From: Streptomyces cynarae
GTDB taxonomy: Bacteria; Actinomycetota; Actinomycetes; Streptomycetales; Streptomycetaceae
Assembly: GCF_025642135.1 (NCBI RefSeq)
Contig: NZ_CP106793.1
Location: forward strand, 2,897,001 to 2,961,000
Direction: 5' to 3'
DNA: 64,000 bases
The position numbers were made by a program, and so were the translations under genes. A model generated the notes under the pieces. That model saw nothing but the letters and a program-made list of their open reading frames with translations, did not search any database and had not been told where the DNA came from. The first letter of the stretch is position 1; the number at the start of each line of letters is the position of its first letter. Below, one piece after another: positions 44,558 through 52,652 of the stretch.

Positions 44558-45559
44558 TCAGCCGGACGCGGCGGTGGGTGCGGGCAGCGGGTCCGGTCCG
44601 GTGGGCTCGGTCGCCTCCCACAGGACGTTGAACCGCTTCATGCGCTCCTGGACGTGCTCGGGTGTCATCTTCAGGAGCGTCTTGGCCGGTACGACGTCCA
44701 CGTCCGGCTCTATCTCGTAGCAGAGCTGCCCGTCGAAGACGATGAAGTCGTTCGTGAGCGTGAGACGGGCGCGCTGCGGCAGTTCCGAGCGGACCGCGAT
44801 GCGTGCGTCGATGCCGAGGTCCCGCTGGCTGCGGCAGAGGTCCTCCAGTTCCTCGGTGCGTTCGAGCGGATTCTTCACGAGGAACAGCCGCCGCACCCGC
44901 ACTCCCCGCTTCACGGCCTCTTCCTGTGCCTTCAGGTAGCGGTTGGCGGGCTCGCTGGTCCAGAAGTCGCGGTCCACGGGGGTGCTGGTGGCCTCGAGGG
45001 TGCGGGCGCAGCACGCGGTGAGGGCGATCAGCCAGTCGTGCTCCTCGCCCGGGCAGTCCGTGCTGCCACGGCTGAGGCTCTCCATCGTGGAGGCGAGCTG
45101 GGCGATCCGGTCCTGGGCGAAGTCCTTCACCAGCTGTGACTCCTGGCGGCCCACATGCGTGTAGGCGCGCGCCAGCCGCGCCACGCCGTCGGACCGCAGC
45201 ACCGAGCGGTCCACCTCGCTGAACAGCTCGGTCGCCTCACTGATCCGGACGAAGGCCCCCTCGACCTCCCTGCGCATCTCCAGGTGGTACTTGTCCAGGC
45301 CCTGCTCCATCGAGTTCAGCCGCTGCTCGAAGTCCACGAGGTACTGGATGATCAGTGCGGCGCCCCCGAGGACGACGGACACGGTCAGCTGCCACACCGC
45401 GTTCTTGTCCTGGTTCAGGACGTTGGTCAGGAAGTAGGTGGCACCCGCCACCACCGCCGTGACCAGTGTCTTCCGTAACAGGTTCGGTGAGTGCTGCCCC
45501 TCCTCGCTCCTCGACGTCCTGCGTGCTTCCCCTGATGACGCTCCTGACGCTCCGGTCAT
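44558..45559 (-). CDS. Membrane-anchored protein of unknown function, last gene of the SCO2521-like operon
   Basis: 333 residues. There is a short cytoplasmic N-terminus, then two membrane helices (LVTAVVAGATYFLTNVL ~32-48 and TVSVVLGGAALIIQYLV ~58-75). A coiled coil (FEQRLNSMEQGLDKYHLEMRRE region, ~76-98) follows, then a ~220-residue cytoplasmic domain. That domain has a Cys pair ALTACCARTLE (~180) and WTSEPANRYLKAQEEAVKRG followed by VRVRRLFLVKN. The latter looks like phospholipase-D-fold or DUF6879-type signalling domains, but no HKD motif is seen. It lies 40 bases after the SCO2521-like stop on the same strand. Its link to the cassette is by position only. Confidence 0.7.
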   Translation of the reverse strand: MTGASGASSGEARRTSRSEEGQHSPNLLRKTLVTAVVAGATYFLTNVLNQDKNAVWQLTVSVVLGGAALIIQYLVDFEQRLNSMEQGLDKYHLEMRREVEGAFVRISEATELFSEVDRSVLRSDGVARLARAYTHVGRQESQLVKDFAQDRIAQLASTMESLSRGSTDCPGEEHDWLIALTACCARTLEATSTPVDRDFWTSEPANRYLKAQEEAVKRGVRVRRLFLVKNPLERTEELEDLCRSQRDLGIDARIAVRSELPQRARLTLTNDFIVFDGQLCYEIEPDVDVVPAKTLLKMTPEHVQERMKRFNVLWEATEPTGPDPLPAPTAASG

Positions 45560-45599
45560 GTCGGTCTCCCCCGTCCCGATTGTCGGTTCGTGCCGCCCT

Positions 45600-46568
45600 T
45601 CAGCGCGTGCTCAGCGCCTCGTGCAGCAACGGAATGGCCTGGACGGCCAGTTGGTCGCGGATGCGCTGGACCAGGGTCTGCCACTGACGGGTGAACCCCG
45701 GCTCCCGTTCCAGCACGTCCCACAGGTGACCCAGGGTGCGGTCCACGTGTGCGCGCGGCATCCACAGATGCAGCAGGTGATCGACGGCCGGGCGCAGCGC
45801 GAGGACGGCCGAGGGGCCGTCCGCCGCGCCGAGCCGGCTGCTGTCCAGCATGTGCACGACGGTCGTCAGCAGCCAGTCGTGCAGTGCGAGGTCCTCGCAC
45901 AGGCCGGCGGCCGCGGCGGCCGGCACGTCCTCCGGAAGCCTCAGTTCCACGGTGCGCAGCCCGTGCTCGGCGAGGGTGAAGCGCTGAAGCGAGGGTCCCT
46001 CGCCCTCGGGGGCGCGTCGCGCGACCCAGCGCAGATGGGTGCGCCGGGACTTGAAGGGTGCCTTGTGGTCGAGCAGCGGGTGGCGCAGCAGTTGGGCGAG
46101 CAGGCCCTCGACGATCATTCCGAGGTCGAGTTCGCCGCGTGCGCCGCCGCGCAGGACGCCTTCGGCGGTGGCCTGTTCGGGGAGCTTCCCGAAGGGTTCG
46201 ACCAGGCCGGGCCTGACCAGGTAGTGGCCCCAGGGGCGGCGCGTGTCGGGGCCGGCGGACGGGGCGCTGAAGTAGGCGGTGGCCTGAAGGACGCGGCCCT
46301 CGGTGAGCGCGGCGCGGGCGGCCACCGTGCCGACGGCGCGTACCTTGGCGCCGTTGGAGGTGGGCAGCCGGCAGTCCACTCCGGTGAGGACGTCCGGGGA
46401 CAGCGCGTACAGGTTGGGCCGCTCCGAGACCCGGACGTGCTCGTCGGCGCGCAGCCTCAGCAGCTGGGCGGCGGCCCGGCCGTCCAGTGCGTGGAAGGAC
46501 GGCAGCAGACAGGTCCGCACCTCACCGCAGGCGAGCACCGGGCGCGCCGACTGTCCCCCGGCCGGCAT
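45600..46568 (-). CDS. SCO2521-family protein (uncharacterised)
   Basis: 322 residues, no signal peptide or membrane helix. Two halves are visible: a beta-rich N-terminal part (VRTCLLPSFHALDGRAAAQLLRLR, then GVDCRLPTSNGAKVRAVGTVAARAALTEG) and a helical C-terminal part (LHDWLLTTVVHMLDSSRL, ALRPAVDHLLHLWMPRAH). Family name and co-occurrence with SCO2522-SCO2525 homologues come from memory of actinobacterial annotation. It starts one base after the SCO2522-like stop, so the operon is tight. No enzymatic motif is recognised. Confidence 0.75.
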   Translation of the reverse strand: MPAGGQSARPVLACGEVRTCLLPSFHALDGRAAAQLLRLRADEHVRVSERPNLYALSPDVLTGVDCRLPTSNGAKVRAVGTVAARAALTEGRVLQATAYFSAPSAGPDTRRPWGHYLVRPGLVEPFGKLPEQATAEGVLRGGARGELDLGMIVEGLLAQLLRHPLLDHKAPFKSRRTHLRWVARRAPEGEGPSLQRFTLAEHGLRTVELRLPEDVPAAAAAGLCEDLALHDWLLTTVVHMLDSSRLGAADGPSAVLALRPAVDHLLHLWMPRAHVDRTLGHLWDVLEREPGFTRQWQTLVQRIRDQLAVQAIPLLHEALSTR

Positions 46569-46569
46569 C

Positions 46570-47553
46570 TCAGCTCTCCTCGGCGGTGACGGCGCCGGCG
46601 GGCTCCTCGTAGAAGACGTACGTGGCGCGCTGCGCGACCGCCTCCGGCACCGCCGCGCCCTCGCGGGCGGAACGCTCGGCGACCTGCTTGAGCGCGCCCG
46701 AGTCGACGTCTATCTGGTCGAGCACGAGCCGTACGGCGTCCTCGACGGCGAGGAAGCGGTTGGGCATCAGGGTGCAGGTGCGGTACGCGCTGAACGGCGC
46801 CGCCGTCGGGTTGAGCTGGATCAGCGGCGGCAGCCGGTCCCACTCGTGGGGGAAGTCGCGGCCGTTCCAGGGGCGCGGTACGAGGACGGGTTCGCCGAGG
46901 TGGCGCAGCAGGCCGAGGCGGGCGAGCTGCCAGACGGCGGCGAGGAACGGGCAGGACCACAGCCGCTGTCCGTCCTTCTCGGACCACAGCTCGACGTCCA
47001 TGAACACGGAGTGGTTGCGGGCGGCGGTCTCCTGGGGCGGCTGCCAGCCGGTGATCTCCCCCATGGCGCTGCGCGAGCCGGGGCTGCGCTGCCCGTTGGC
47101 GAGCCAGCCGGTCTGGCTGACGGGCGGGCGGGAGCCGTGACTACCCGGCGGGGGCGACTCGACGAGGCGGTGCATCACGGCCTCGGCGAGCTCGATCTTG
47201 TCGGCGACGGCGCAGCCCGACTCGCGGGCCAGGTAGTCGATGACCAGGCCCGCCCGCTCGGCCTCCTCAAGCACCACGGGGACGAGTTCGGCGGGGGTGG
47301 AGAAGCGGGTGAAGTAGTCGTCGATGAGGAAGCAGGTGCTGATGCGGGGCCGCTTGCCGCCGGTGCGGCGGGCGGCGGCGGCCCGGGCGGCGTCCACCCA
47401 GACGCGTACCTCGGCGAAGTGCTCGCGCAGCCGCTCGGGCCCGGCCTCGAAGTCCTCCATGTAGAGGTGGCCGAGTTCGAGGGAGAGGTGGGCGAGCGGT
47501 ACGGACTGGGTGCGGGGCTCTGCGGTGGTCTCGCGGAACACGGCTTCCGTCAC
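46570..47553 (-). CDS. SCO2522-family protein (uncharacterised)
   Basis: 327 residues, soluble. It contains LAHLSLELGHLYMEDFEAGP, the segment RISTCFLIDDYFTRFSTPAEL (~75) with an acidic pair, and ESGCAVADKIELAEAVMHRL (~125). A low-complexity loop with SHGSRPPVSQTGWLANGQRS is followed by VFMDVELWSEKDGQRLWSCPFLAAVW (~190). The acidic ID-D and D-E pairs suggest metal or nucleotide handling, but no known catalytic motif fits. The GTG overlaps the stop of the P-loop gene (GTGA). Confidence 0.75.
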   Translation of the reverse strand: MTEAVFRETTAEPRTQSVPLAHLSLELGHLYMEDFEAGPERLREHFAEVRVWVDAARAAAARRTGGKRPRISTCFLIDDYFTRFSTPAELVPVVLEEAERAGLVIDYLARESGCAVADKIELAEAVMHRLVESPPPGSHGSRPPVSQTGWLANGQRSPGSRSAMGEITGWQPPQETAARNHSVFMDVELWSEKDGQRLWSCPFLAAVWQLARLGLLRHLGEPVLVPRPWNGRDFPHEWDRLPPLIQLNPTAAPFSAYRTCTLMPNRFLAVEDAVRLVLDQIDVDSGALKQVAERSAREGAAVPEAVAQRATYVFYEEPAGAVTAEES

Positions 47554-48473
47554 GGCTGCTCCCAGTACTTGTCGTCGGTCAGCCGGTTCGCCAGTTCGCT
47601 CAGTGCCTCCCACGTCTCCCGGTTGGCGATCTGGCTGTCGAGAACGTCCTCGTCGGTGATGAGCTGCTCGCGCCACTGCAGGACGGGCTCCAGCGGCACC
47701 GAGCCCAGGACCTGGGTGTATCCGATGCCGAGGGTGGAGGACATCTGCTTCAGGTCACGGTCGCAGGCGCGCATCCACGCCGACTGGGTCGCCGACACCT
47801 GCGACCACAGCGCGGACTCGGGGTCGGGTACGGCGGCCCGGACGAACCGGATGACGTTGCGCAGCGCCTCCTCGTCGTGGCCGCGGGCCACCCCGCCGGC
47901 GACGATGCCGCGCTTGCCGTAGACCAGGCTCGCCGCGGCCCCCACGTGCTGCCGGGTCCAGCGGTGGAAGACCAGCCAGCGGGCCAGGACACCGCGCAGC
48001 TCGCGCTGGGAGGTGGCCTCCAGGGCCATGTCGACGGCGTAGCTGCGGCCGGCGCTGAGGTCGACGACGATGATGTCGAACTCGCCGTTGAGCCGCAGCA
48101 GGAGGTCGACGCAGCGGCGTAGGGTCTCATCGGTGGTGGCGAACTCGCCGCCGCTGACGTCGCCGGGCATCAGCACCAGGCTGCCCGAGCCGGGGGGCCG
48201 GTTGCGCAGCACCGGGTGTTCGGTCTCGGCCCAGACGTCGATGCGGGCCGGTTCGCCGACCTCGCCGGTCAGGTACGAGTGCAGACCGCGGTCCTCGGCG
48301 GCCCGGCGGGCGTCGGGTACGTCGAAGACGGCCGCCGCGGTGGGCGAGCCGAAGTCGAAGTCCAGGTAGCAGACGTCGTCACCGGCCAGCGCCCGGTGGT
48401 AGGCGAGGTTGGCGCTGGTGACGGAGCGGCCCGTGCCTCCCTTGTCGGAGGCCGCGAAGACGAGCACGGTCAC
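47550..48473 (-). CDS. SCO2523-family variant P-loop NTPase-like protein (ParA/MinD-like)
   Basis: 307 residues of the SIMIBI/MinD fold. The deviant Walker A reads ASDKGGTGRSVTSANLAYH (~8): the signature Lys of KGG is kept, but the Lys that normally contacts phosphate is Arg and the following Thr is Val. The switch region is YLDFDFGSPTAAAVF (~37) and Walker B-like IIVVDLSAGRSYAVD (~139). Active ParA/MinD proteins use ATP to cycle on membranes or DNA; this one may bind nucleotide without hydrolysis. The GTG overlaps the SCO2524-like stop (GTGA). Position in the cassette and the altered P-loop match the SCO2523 family as I recall it. Confidence 0.83.
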   Translation of the reverse strand: MTVLVFAASDKGGTGRSVTSANLAYHRALAGDDVCYLDFDFGSPTAAAVFDVPDARRAAEDRGLHSYLTGEVGEPARIDVWAETEHPVLRNRPPGSGSLVLMPGDVSGGEFATTDETLRRCVDLLLRLNGEFDIIVVDLSAGRSYAVDMALEATSQRELRGVLARWLVFHRWTRQHVGAAASLVYGKRGIVAGGVARGHDEEALRNVIRFVRAAVPDPESALWSQVSATQSAWMRACDRDLKQMSSTLGIGYTQVLGSVPLEPVLQWREQLITDEDVLDSQIANRETWEALSELANRLTDDKYWEQP

Positions 48474-50308
48474 ACCCCCTGGGCCGCGGCTTCCCGGGCC
48501 CGGGCGAGGGCGTCGAGTTGTCCGAGGACGTCGAGGGTCAACGAGCAGGCGGTGCCGGGTTGTTCGTCCACGAGCTTGCGGGCGCGGCGCAACTTGACCT
48601 CGATGCTCCTGAGTTCCATGCCGCGGTTGCCTTCGGAGGCCGGCGCGGGCTCCATCTGTTCGTTGCCGAGGAGGTGGGTCGACTCGCTCAGCAACGCCCG
48701 GGCCAGCACGGTGAGTTCGCTGCTCCGGATGGGGGGCTGCTTGTACATCTGGTGGACCTGGACCATCACCTCGGTGACGCGCTCGGTGACGCTCCAGGAC
48801 ACCTGCCCCTCGTACGCCGGGGTCTCGGGGTAGGCGGCGTGGACGTTGTCCCACAGGCCGGTGCCCTCGCCGTCGCCGATCCGGCGCCGCCACAGGTGGT
48901 CGAAGATGTCCTCGGCGAGCCGGAGCAGCCGGTCGTGCGAGCCGAGGTTGCGGGACAGCGTGCACAGCTGGATGGTCCGCTTGAGCAGCTGTGCGGAGAA
49001 GTCGCTCATGATCCACTGCATGGGCGGTCCGACGCTCTCGCTGCCCTGCAACGGCAGGGTGACGCCGGGGTGGTGCAGCCGGACCATGGGGTCGTCCTGG
49101 GTCATTCGGCTGGTGATGCGGCCGCGTTCGGCGAGGCGTTCCATGACGCTGACGGTGCGGGTCAGGTCGTCGTCGGTGGCGCGGCGCCGCATCAGGTCGT
49201 GGACGAGGATGGCGGCGACGGAGAGGGAGAAGTATTCGGATTCGAGTTTCTGGCCGGTGGTGCGCCAGGGGATGTCCTCGAGGGGCCAGCGGTCGCCGCC
49301 GAAGCGCGCGATGCCGGACCAGAACTGCTGGGTGATCTCCCAGCGCAGTCGTAACGCCTCGGCGAGCCGCTGCTGTTCGGGGTTGAGCAGGCCGAGGGTG
49401 AGGGTACGGTCGGAGAACAGGTCCTGGATGCCGTCGAGGGCGACCACGGTGAAGTAGAGGTACGGCACCGGGTTGGCGACGCCCTGGGGCTGCGGCCCGA
49501 TGGGTTCGGCGGTCTCGACCTCGGGCGCGTCCCTGACGATGCTCCAGCCCCAGCCGCATTCGAAGAGCTGGTTCGGGTCCTTGAGGCCTTCCTCGACGTC
49601 GACACCGAGGACGAAGCTCTCGACGATGGCGGCGCGCAGGGCCTCGAAGCGGTCCTGGAACCTGCGCAGCACATGCCGCTGCGACAGCCGTCCCTGGCCG
49701 AGGAGTTCGCACAGGGTGCGCCCCTGGGAGGAGTCGGTGTCGAAGACGTTGATGGTGAAGGAGCGCAGCAGGCTCACCATGGCCGCGGTGAGGCGGTTGC
49801 TGGTGGCGGCGCGCACTTCCTGGATGGTCTCCAGGATGTCGCCGCGCCGGGTCTTGGACTCGTAGATCTTGAGGAAGCCGAGGGTGGCCAGGCACAGGGT
49901 GATCGACATGGAGTACGAGTCGACGACTCCGAGGTCGCGCTGTTCCTGGGTGAGGTCCCGGTCCTTGTCCCCGGACACGAAGTAGTGGCCGCCGGAGAAC
50001 GTGGGTCTCTTCTCGTCGGCGTGCCTGCGCATGAACTCGGCGGTGGCCGTGACGAGGTTCGCGGGGATCTCCAGGCGCCCGCCCGCCCTCTTCATCACCC
50101 TCTGGACGTCGTCCTGTGTGGTGTCAGGGTCGTCCAGGCGGAAGGCGGGGATCTCCGTGGCCGGATACAGGATGCAGAGCAGGCGCTCGGCATCGGCGAC
50201 GCTGCTTTCCCCACCCCGTTTGCCCCAGGTCCACTCCCCGCCGTCGAACGAGTGGCGGGCGATCGCCTGCCAGATGTCCAGCAGATGCTGGCGTGGCTTG
50301 ATCTGCAT
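48470..50308 (-). CDS. SCO2524-family protein (uncharacterised, large)
   Basis: 612 residues, predicted mostly helical, soluble. It starts MQIKPRQHLLDIWQAIARHS, and then has SVADAERLLCILYPATEIPAFRLDDPD (~35-60), THFSGGHYFVSGD-like PTFSGGHYFVSG (~102) and DSYSMSITLCLATLGFLKIY (~130). FGWSI-like ECGWGWSIVRD (~250) and YLYFTVVALDGIQDLFSDRTL (~283) follow. The repeated pattern of amphipathic helices may form a solenoid scaffold. No catalytic motif is recognised. It lies 72 bases downstream of the methyltransferase and overlaps the P-loop gene. Confidence 0.75.
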   Translation of the reverse strand: MQIKPRQHLLDIWQAIARHSFDGGEWTWGKRGGESSVADAERLLCILYPATEIPAFRLDDPDTTQDDVQRVMKRAGGRLEIPANLVTATAEFMRRHADEKRPTFSGGHYFVSGDKDRDLTQEQRDLGVVDSYSMSITLCLATLGFLKIYESKTRRGDILETIQEVRAATSNRLTAAMVSLLRSFTINVFDTDSSQGRTLCELLGQGRLSQRHVLRRFQDRFEALRAAIVESFVLGVDVEEGLKDPNQLFECGWGWSIVRDAPEVETAEPIGPQPQGVANPVPYLYFTVVALDGIQDLFSDRTLTLGLLNPEQQRLAEALRLRWEITQQFWSGIARFGGDRWPLEDIPWRTTGQKLESEYFSLSVAAILVHDLMRRRATDDDLTRTVSVMERLAERGRITSRMTQDDPMVRLHHPGVTLPLQGSESVGPPMQWIMSDFSAQLLKRTIQLCTLSRNLGSHDRLLRLAEDIFDHLWRRRIGDGEGTGLWDNVHAAYPETPAYEGQVSWSVTERVTEVMVQVHQMYKQPPIRSSELTVLARALLSESTHLLGNEQMEPAPASEGNRGMELRSIEVKLRRARKLVDEQPGTACSLTLDVLGQLDALARAREAAAQGV

Positions 50309-50380
50309 CCCATGCCCCTCACACAGGCCGCGCTGCCATCATTGGAGGACGCGCCGTCTTCTGTTGTGACGATGCGGTCC

Positions 50381-51184
50381 TCAAACGGCCGGAATATCAG
50401 ACTCCGGAATGTCGGACTCCGAATTCCTCCAGCCGTAGGCGACGATCATTCCCGAATAACCTTCACGTACGGCGGCCGAGGACTTGAGACGCATGGTCTT
50501 GAACTCGCCCGCGAAAGGCACGAGACTCTCGTACACCTCCAACTCTCCCACGTCGCACGCCGGGAAGAAATGCTTGCCCGCGTGATACCCGGACGAATGT
50601 TCCATGAACGCGGCGGCGAAGGGCGCGCCGGGGGCGAGGGCGCGCAGGAAGCACTCGACGGCGCGGGCGAACTCCGCGTGCGAGGTGGTCATCGACTCCG
50701 CGACGAAGAACATGGTCCCCATGGACCAGCGGCTCTGGTGCCGCACCAGGTCGAAGAGGTTGCCCGACTGGACCCGGACCACGTCCCGGAACCTGGCGCG
50801 CGGATCCAACTCCAGCGCTCCGTATGCCTCGTTCTTGCGGAGCAGGTCCCAGAACTGGTCCCAGTTCCCGTCGTAGGAGGCGACCTGGCTCTCGAGGTAG
50901 CGGACGTTCGACGGTGAGCGCTCGTAGAGGGTGATCTCGTCGCACCAGGGGAGCATGGCGAGCGCCGGGTAGAGGTTCGCGCCGGCCCCGACATCGATGC
51001 CCGAAACGCGGGCGGTGTCACGCCCCTGGAAATGATCGCCGAAATGATCGCCCACGATCTGAAGGATCTCCGCGTCCTCCGCCTGCAGGCCGCGGTAATT
51101 GTGCTCAACGTAGGCAATGGGGTCGAATGCGGCCCATGACACGTCCGCATTCAGCTGTACATCCCCCGGCGATCTGAAGGTCAT
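50381..51184 (-). CDS. SCO2525-family SAM-dependent methyltransferase
   Basis: 267 residues, class I methyltransferase fold. Motif I is VSGIDVGAGANLYPALAML (~71), with the post-I acidic residue in ITLYERSPSNVRYLESQ (~98). Later come VQSGNLFDLV (~150), GTMFFVAESMTTSH (~168, motif IV region) and a C-terminal SGMIVAYGWRN strand. The N-terminus FDPIAYVEHNYRGLQAEDAEIL is typical of a lid. It is the first gene of the SCO2521-SCO2525-type operon. Substrate is unknown: a protein in the cassette, a lipid or a small molecule is possible. The ATG at 51184 is used. Confidence 0.82.
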   Translation of the reverse strand: MTFRSPGDVQLNADVSWAAFDPIAYVEHNYRGLQAEDAEILQIVGDHFGDHFQGRDTARVSGIDVGAGANLYPALAMLPWCDEITLYERSPSNVRYLESQVASYDGNWDQFWDLLRKNEAYGALELDPRARFRDVVRVQSGNLFDLVRHQSRWSMGTMFFVAESMTTSHAEFARAVECFLRALAPGAPFAAAFMEHSSGYHAGKHFFPACDVGELEVYESLVPFAGEFKTMRLKSSAAVREGYSGMIVAYGWRNSESDIPESDIPAV

Positions 51185-51309
51185 TGGTCGAGCGTACCAA
51201 TCGGAAGACCGGGCGGGATCCCCCTTGGGCCAACCGGGCGACGCAGTTACGCCACTTGGGGCGCACCGGGGGCGCATCGGGGCGAATGACTTATTGGACC
51301 TGATCCTGC

Positions 51310-51338
51310 CTTGAACGGGCTGGATCGTCCCGCTCAAG
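51310..51338. promoter_or_regulatory. Imperfect inverted repeat between the methyltransferase and GNAT genes
   Basis: CTTGAACGGG and CCCGCTCAAG, one mismatch, 9-base spacer, in the 263-base divergent gap (51185-51447). It may be an operator shared by the cassette and the GNAT gene. Nothing else is recognised in this gap. Confidence 0.35.
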
Positions 51339-51447
51339 ATGGTCGGAAATCTGTCGAACATACCCGAACGGCAGACAGCGCGCGTCCCACTCGTACCACC
51401 CGTACGGAGGGTCACGCGCGCTTGACTCCATTCCGCAGGGGGGCGGC

Positions 51448-51981
51448 ATGACTGTGTTTCCAGAGGAACGTTTCCCTTCGCGTGGCGGGCCCACCGGACC
51501 GGCTCTGTTCCACGATCGGGCGTTCGTCGACCGCCCCCTGACGATGCGGGGGGTCACGGAGGACGACCTGTCCGAACTGGTCCGGGTGGACAGGGAGGCC
51601 TTCCCCGACGAGCCGTACCCCTACTTCGTGCTGCGCCAGCTGTTCGACCTGCACGGGGACTGCCTGCTGGTGCTGGACGACGGGCAGAGCCTGCACGGGT
51701 ACGTCCTGTACGTCACCACGCCGGACCGCTACCGGAGTTGGATCGTCAGCCTCGGTGTGACCCGGGACCAGCGGGGGCGCGGGCTCGGCCGGCGGCTGAT
51801 GGTGGAGGTGCTGCGCCGGCTGCGGGCGGAGGAGGTGCGCGAGGTGCGGCTGACGGTGGAGCCGGCGAACGCGGCCGCGATCATGCTCTACCGGTCGCTG
51901 GGCTTCTCGTCCGACGAAGGGGTGCGCACGGACTACTTCGGGGCCGGAGAGGACCGGCTCATCATGACGCTGGGACTGTGA
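51448..51981 (+). CDS. GNAT-family N-acetyltransferase
   Basis: A 177-residue acetyl-CoA-dependent transferase. Motif A for CoA pyrophosphate is VSLGVTRDQRGRGLGRRLMVEVL (~95-117). Motif B is LTVEPANAAAIMLYRSLGF. RimI-type spacing suggests a protein N-terminus or small amine substrate, not resolvable here. The ATG at 51448 follows AGGGGGG. It is divergent from the SCO2525-like gene, and its 3' end overlaps the convergent phosphatase by 20 bases. Confidence 0.92.
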   Translation: MTVFPEERFPSRGGPTGPALFHDRAFVDRPLTMRGVTEDDLSELVRVDREAFPDEPYPYFVLRQLFDLHGDCLLVLDDGQSLHGYVLYVTTPDRYRSWIVSLGVTRDQRGRGLGRRLMVEVLRRLRAEEVREVRLTVEPANAAAIMLYRSLGFSSDEGVRTDYFGAGEDRLIMTLGL

Positions 51982-52441
51982 AGCGCCGTACGTACCGCCG
52001 CTGCCAGGGCGTTTCCACGGCGTGCCGGTCGTAGTGGGCGCGCACATAGGCCACGGCCCGCTCCGGCGGTACGCCGTCCAGTACGGCGAGGCAGGCGAGC
52101 GCGGTACCTGTGCGGCCACGTCCGCCGCCGCAGGCGACCTCGACGCGCCCGCGCGCGGCCCGCTCCCATGCCTCGGTCAGCAGCCGCCGTGCCTCGCCGC
52201 GGCTGCTGGGCAGCCGGAAGTCGGGCCACCGCAGCCAGTCGGAGGCCCAGGGAACGTCCGGAGGCCGCATGCCGAGCAGATACAGCCCGTACGTGGGCGC
52301 GGGCCCGTCCGGCACGGGCCGCCGCAGGCCCCGCCCGCGCACCAGCCGCCCGGACGGCAGCCGCAGGACACCGGGCGCCCCGGGGTCCCAGCCTTCGCCG
52401 TCGGCCGTGCCGGTGCCGTTGTCCGGTTCGGGATCGCTCAT
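51962..52441 (-). CDS. Protein-tyrosine/dual-specificity phosphatase-like protein
   Basis: 159 residues with the Cx5R phosphatase loop ACGGGRGRTGTALA (~122), so the catalytic Cys and phosphate-binding Arg are present. An Ala stands where most PTPs have His before the Cys. A general-acid Asp may lie in WPDFRLPSS (~90). The N-terminal ~30 residues are disordered. It converges with the GNAT gene with overlapping stop regions. Substrate is unknown. The ATG at 52441 is the likely start; longer readings have no coding character. Confidence 0.82.
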   Translation of the reverse strand: MSDPEPDNGTGTADGEGWDPGAPGVLRLPSGRLVRGRGLRRPVPDGPAPTYGLYLLGMRPPDVPWASDWLRWPDFRLPSSRGEARRLLTEAWERAARGRVEVACGGGRGRTGTALACLAVLDGVPPERAVAYVRAHYDRHAVETPWQRRYVRRFTVPAS

Positions 52442-52652
52442 CGGTCCAGTGTCGGCCGACGGGCCCGCGCGGACGGCCGTTTCGCGGGCAGCGGACGGGC
52501 GCGTCGGCGGCCGTCGGCCACCGCTCTCGCTGCCACCATCCTGGGGAGGGGACGAGCCGTCCCCGAGCCGAACACGTCGGCCGTCCCGGCCCTCCACGGC
52601 CACCGCCACGGCCGGCGCAGCGCCGGGAACAGGAACACGTCCGGGAGCCCTG

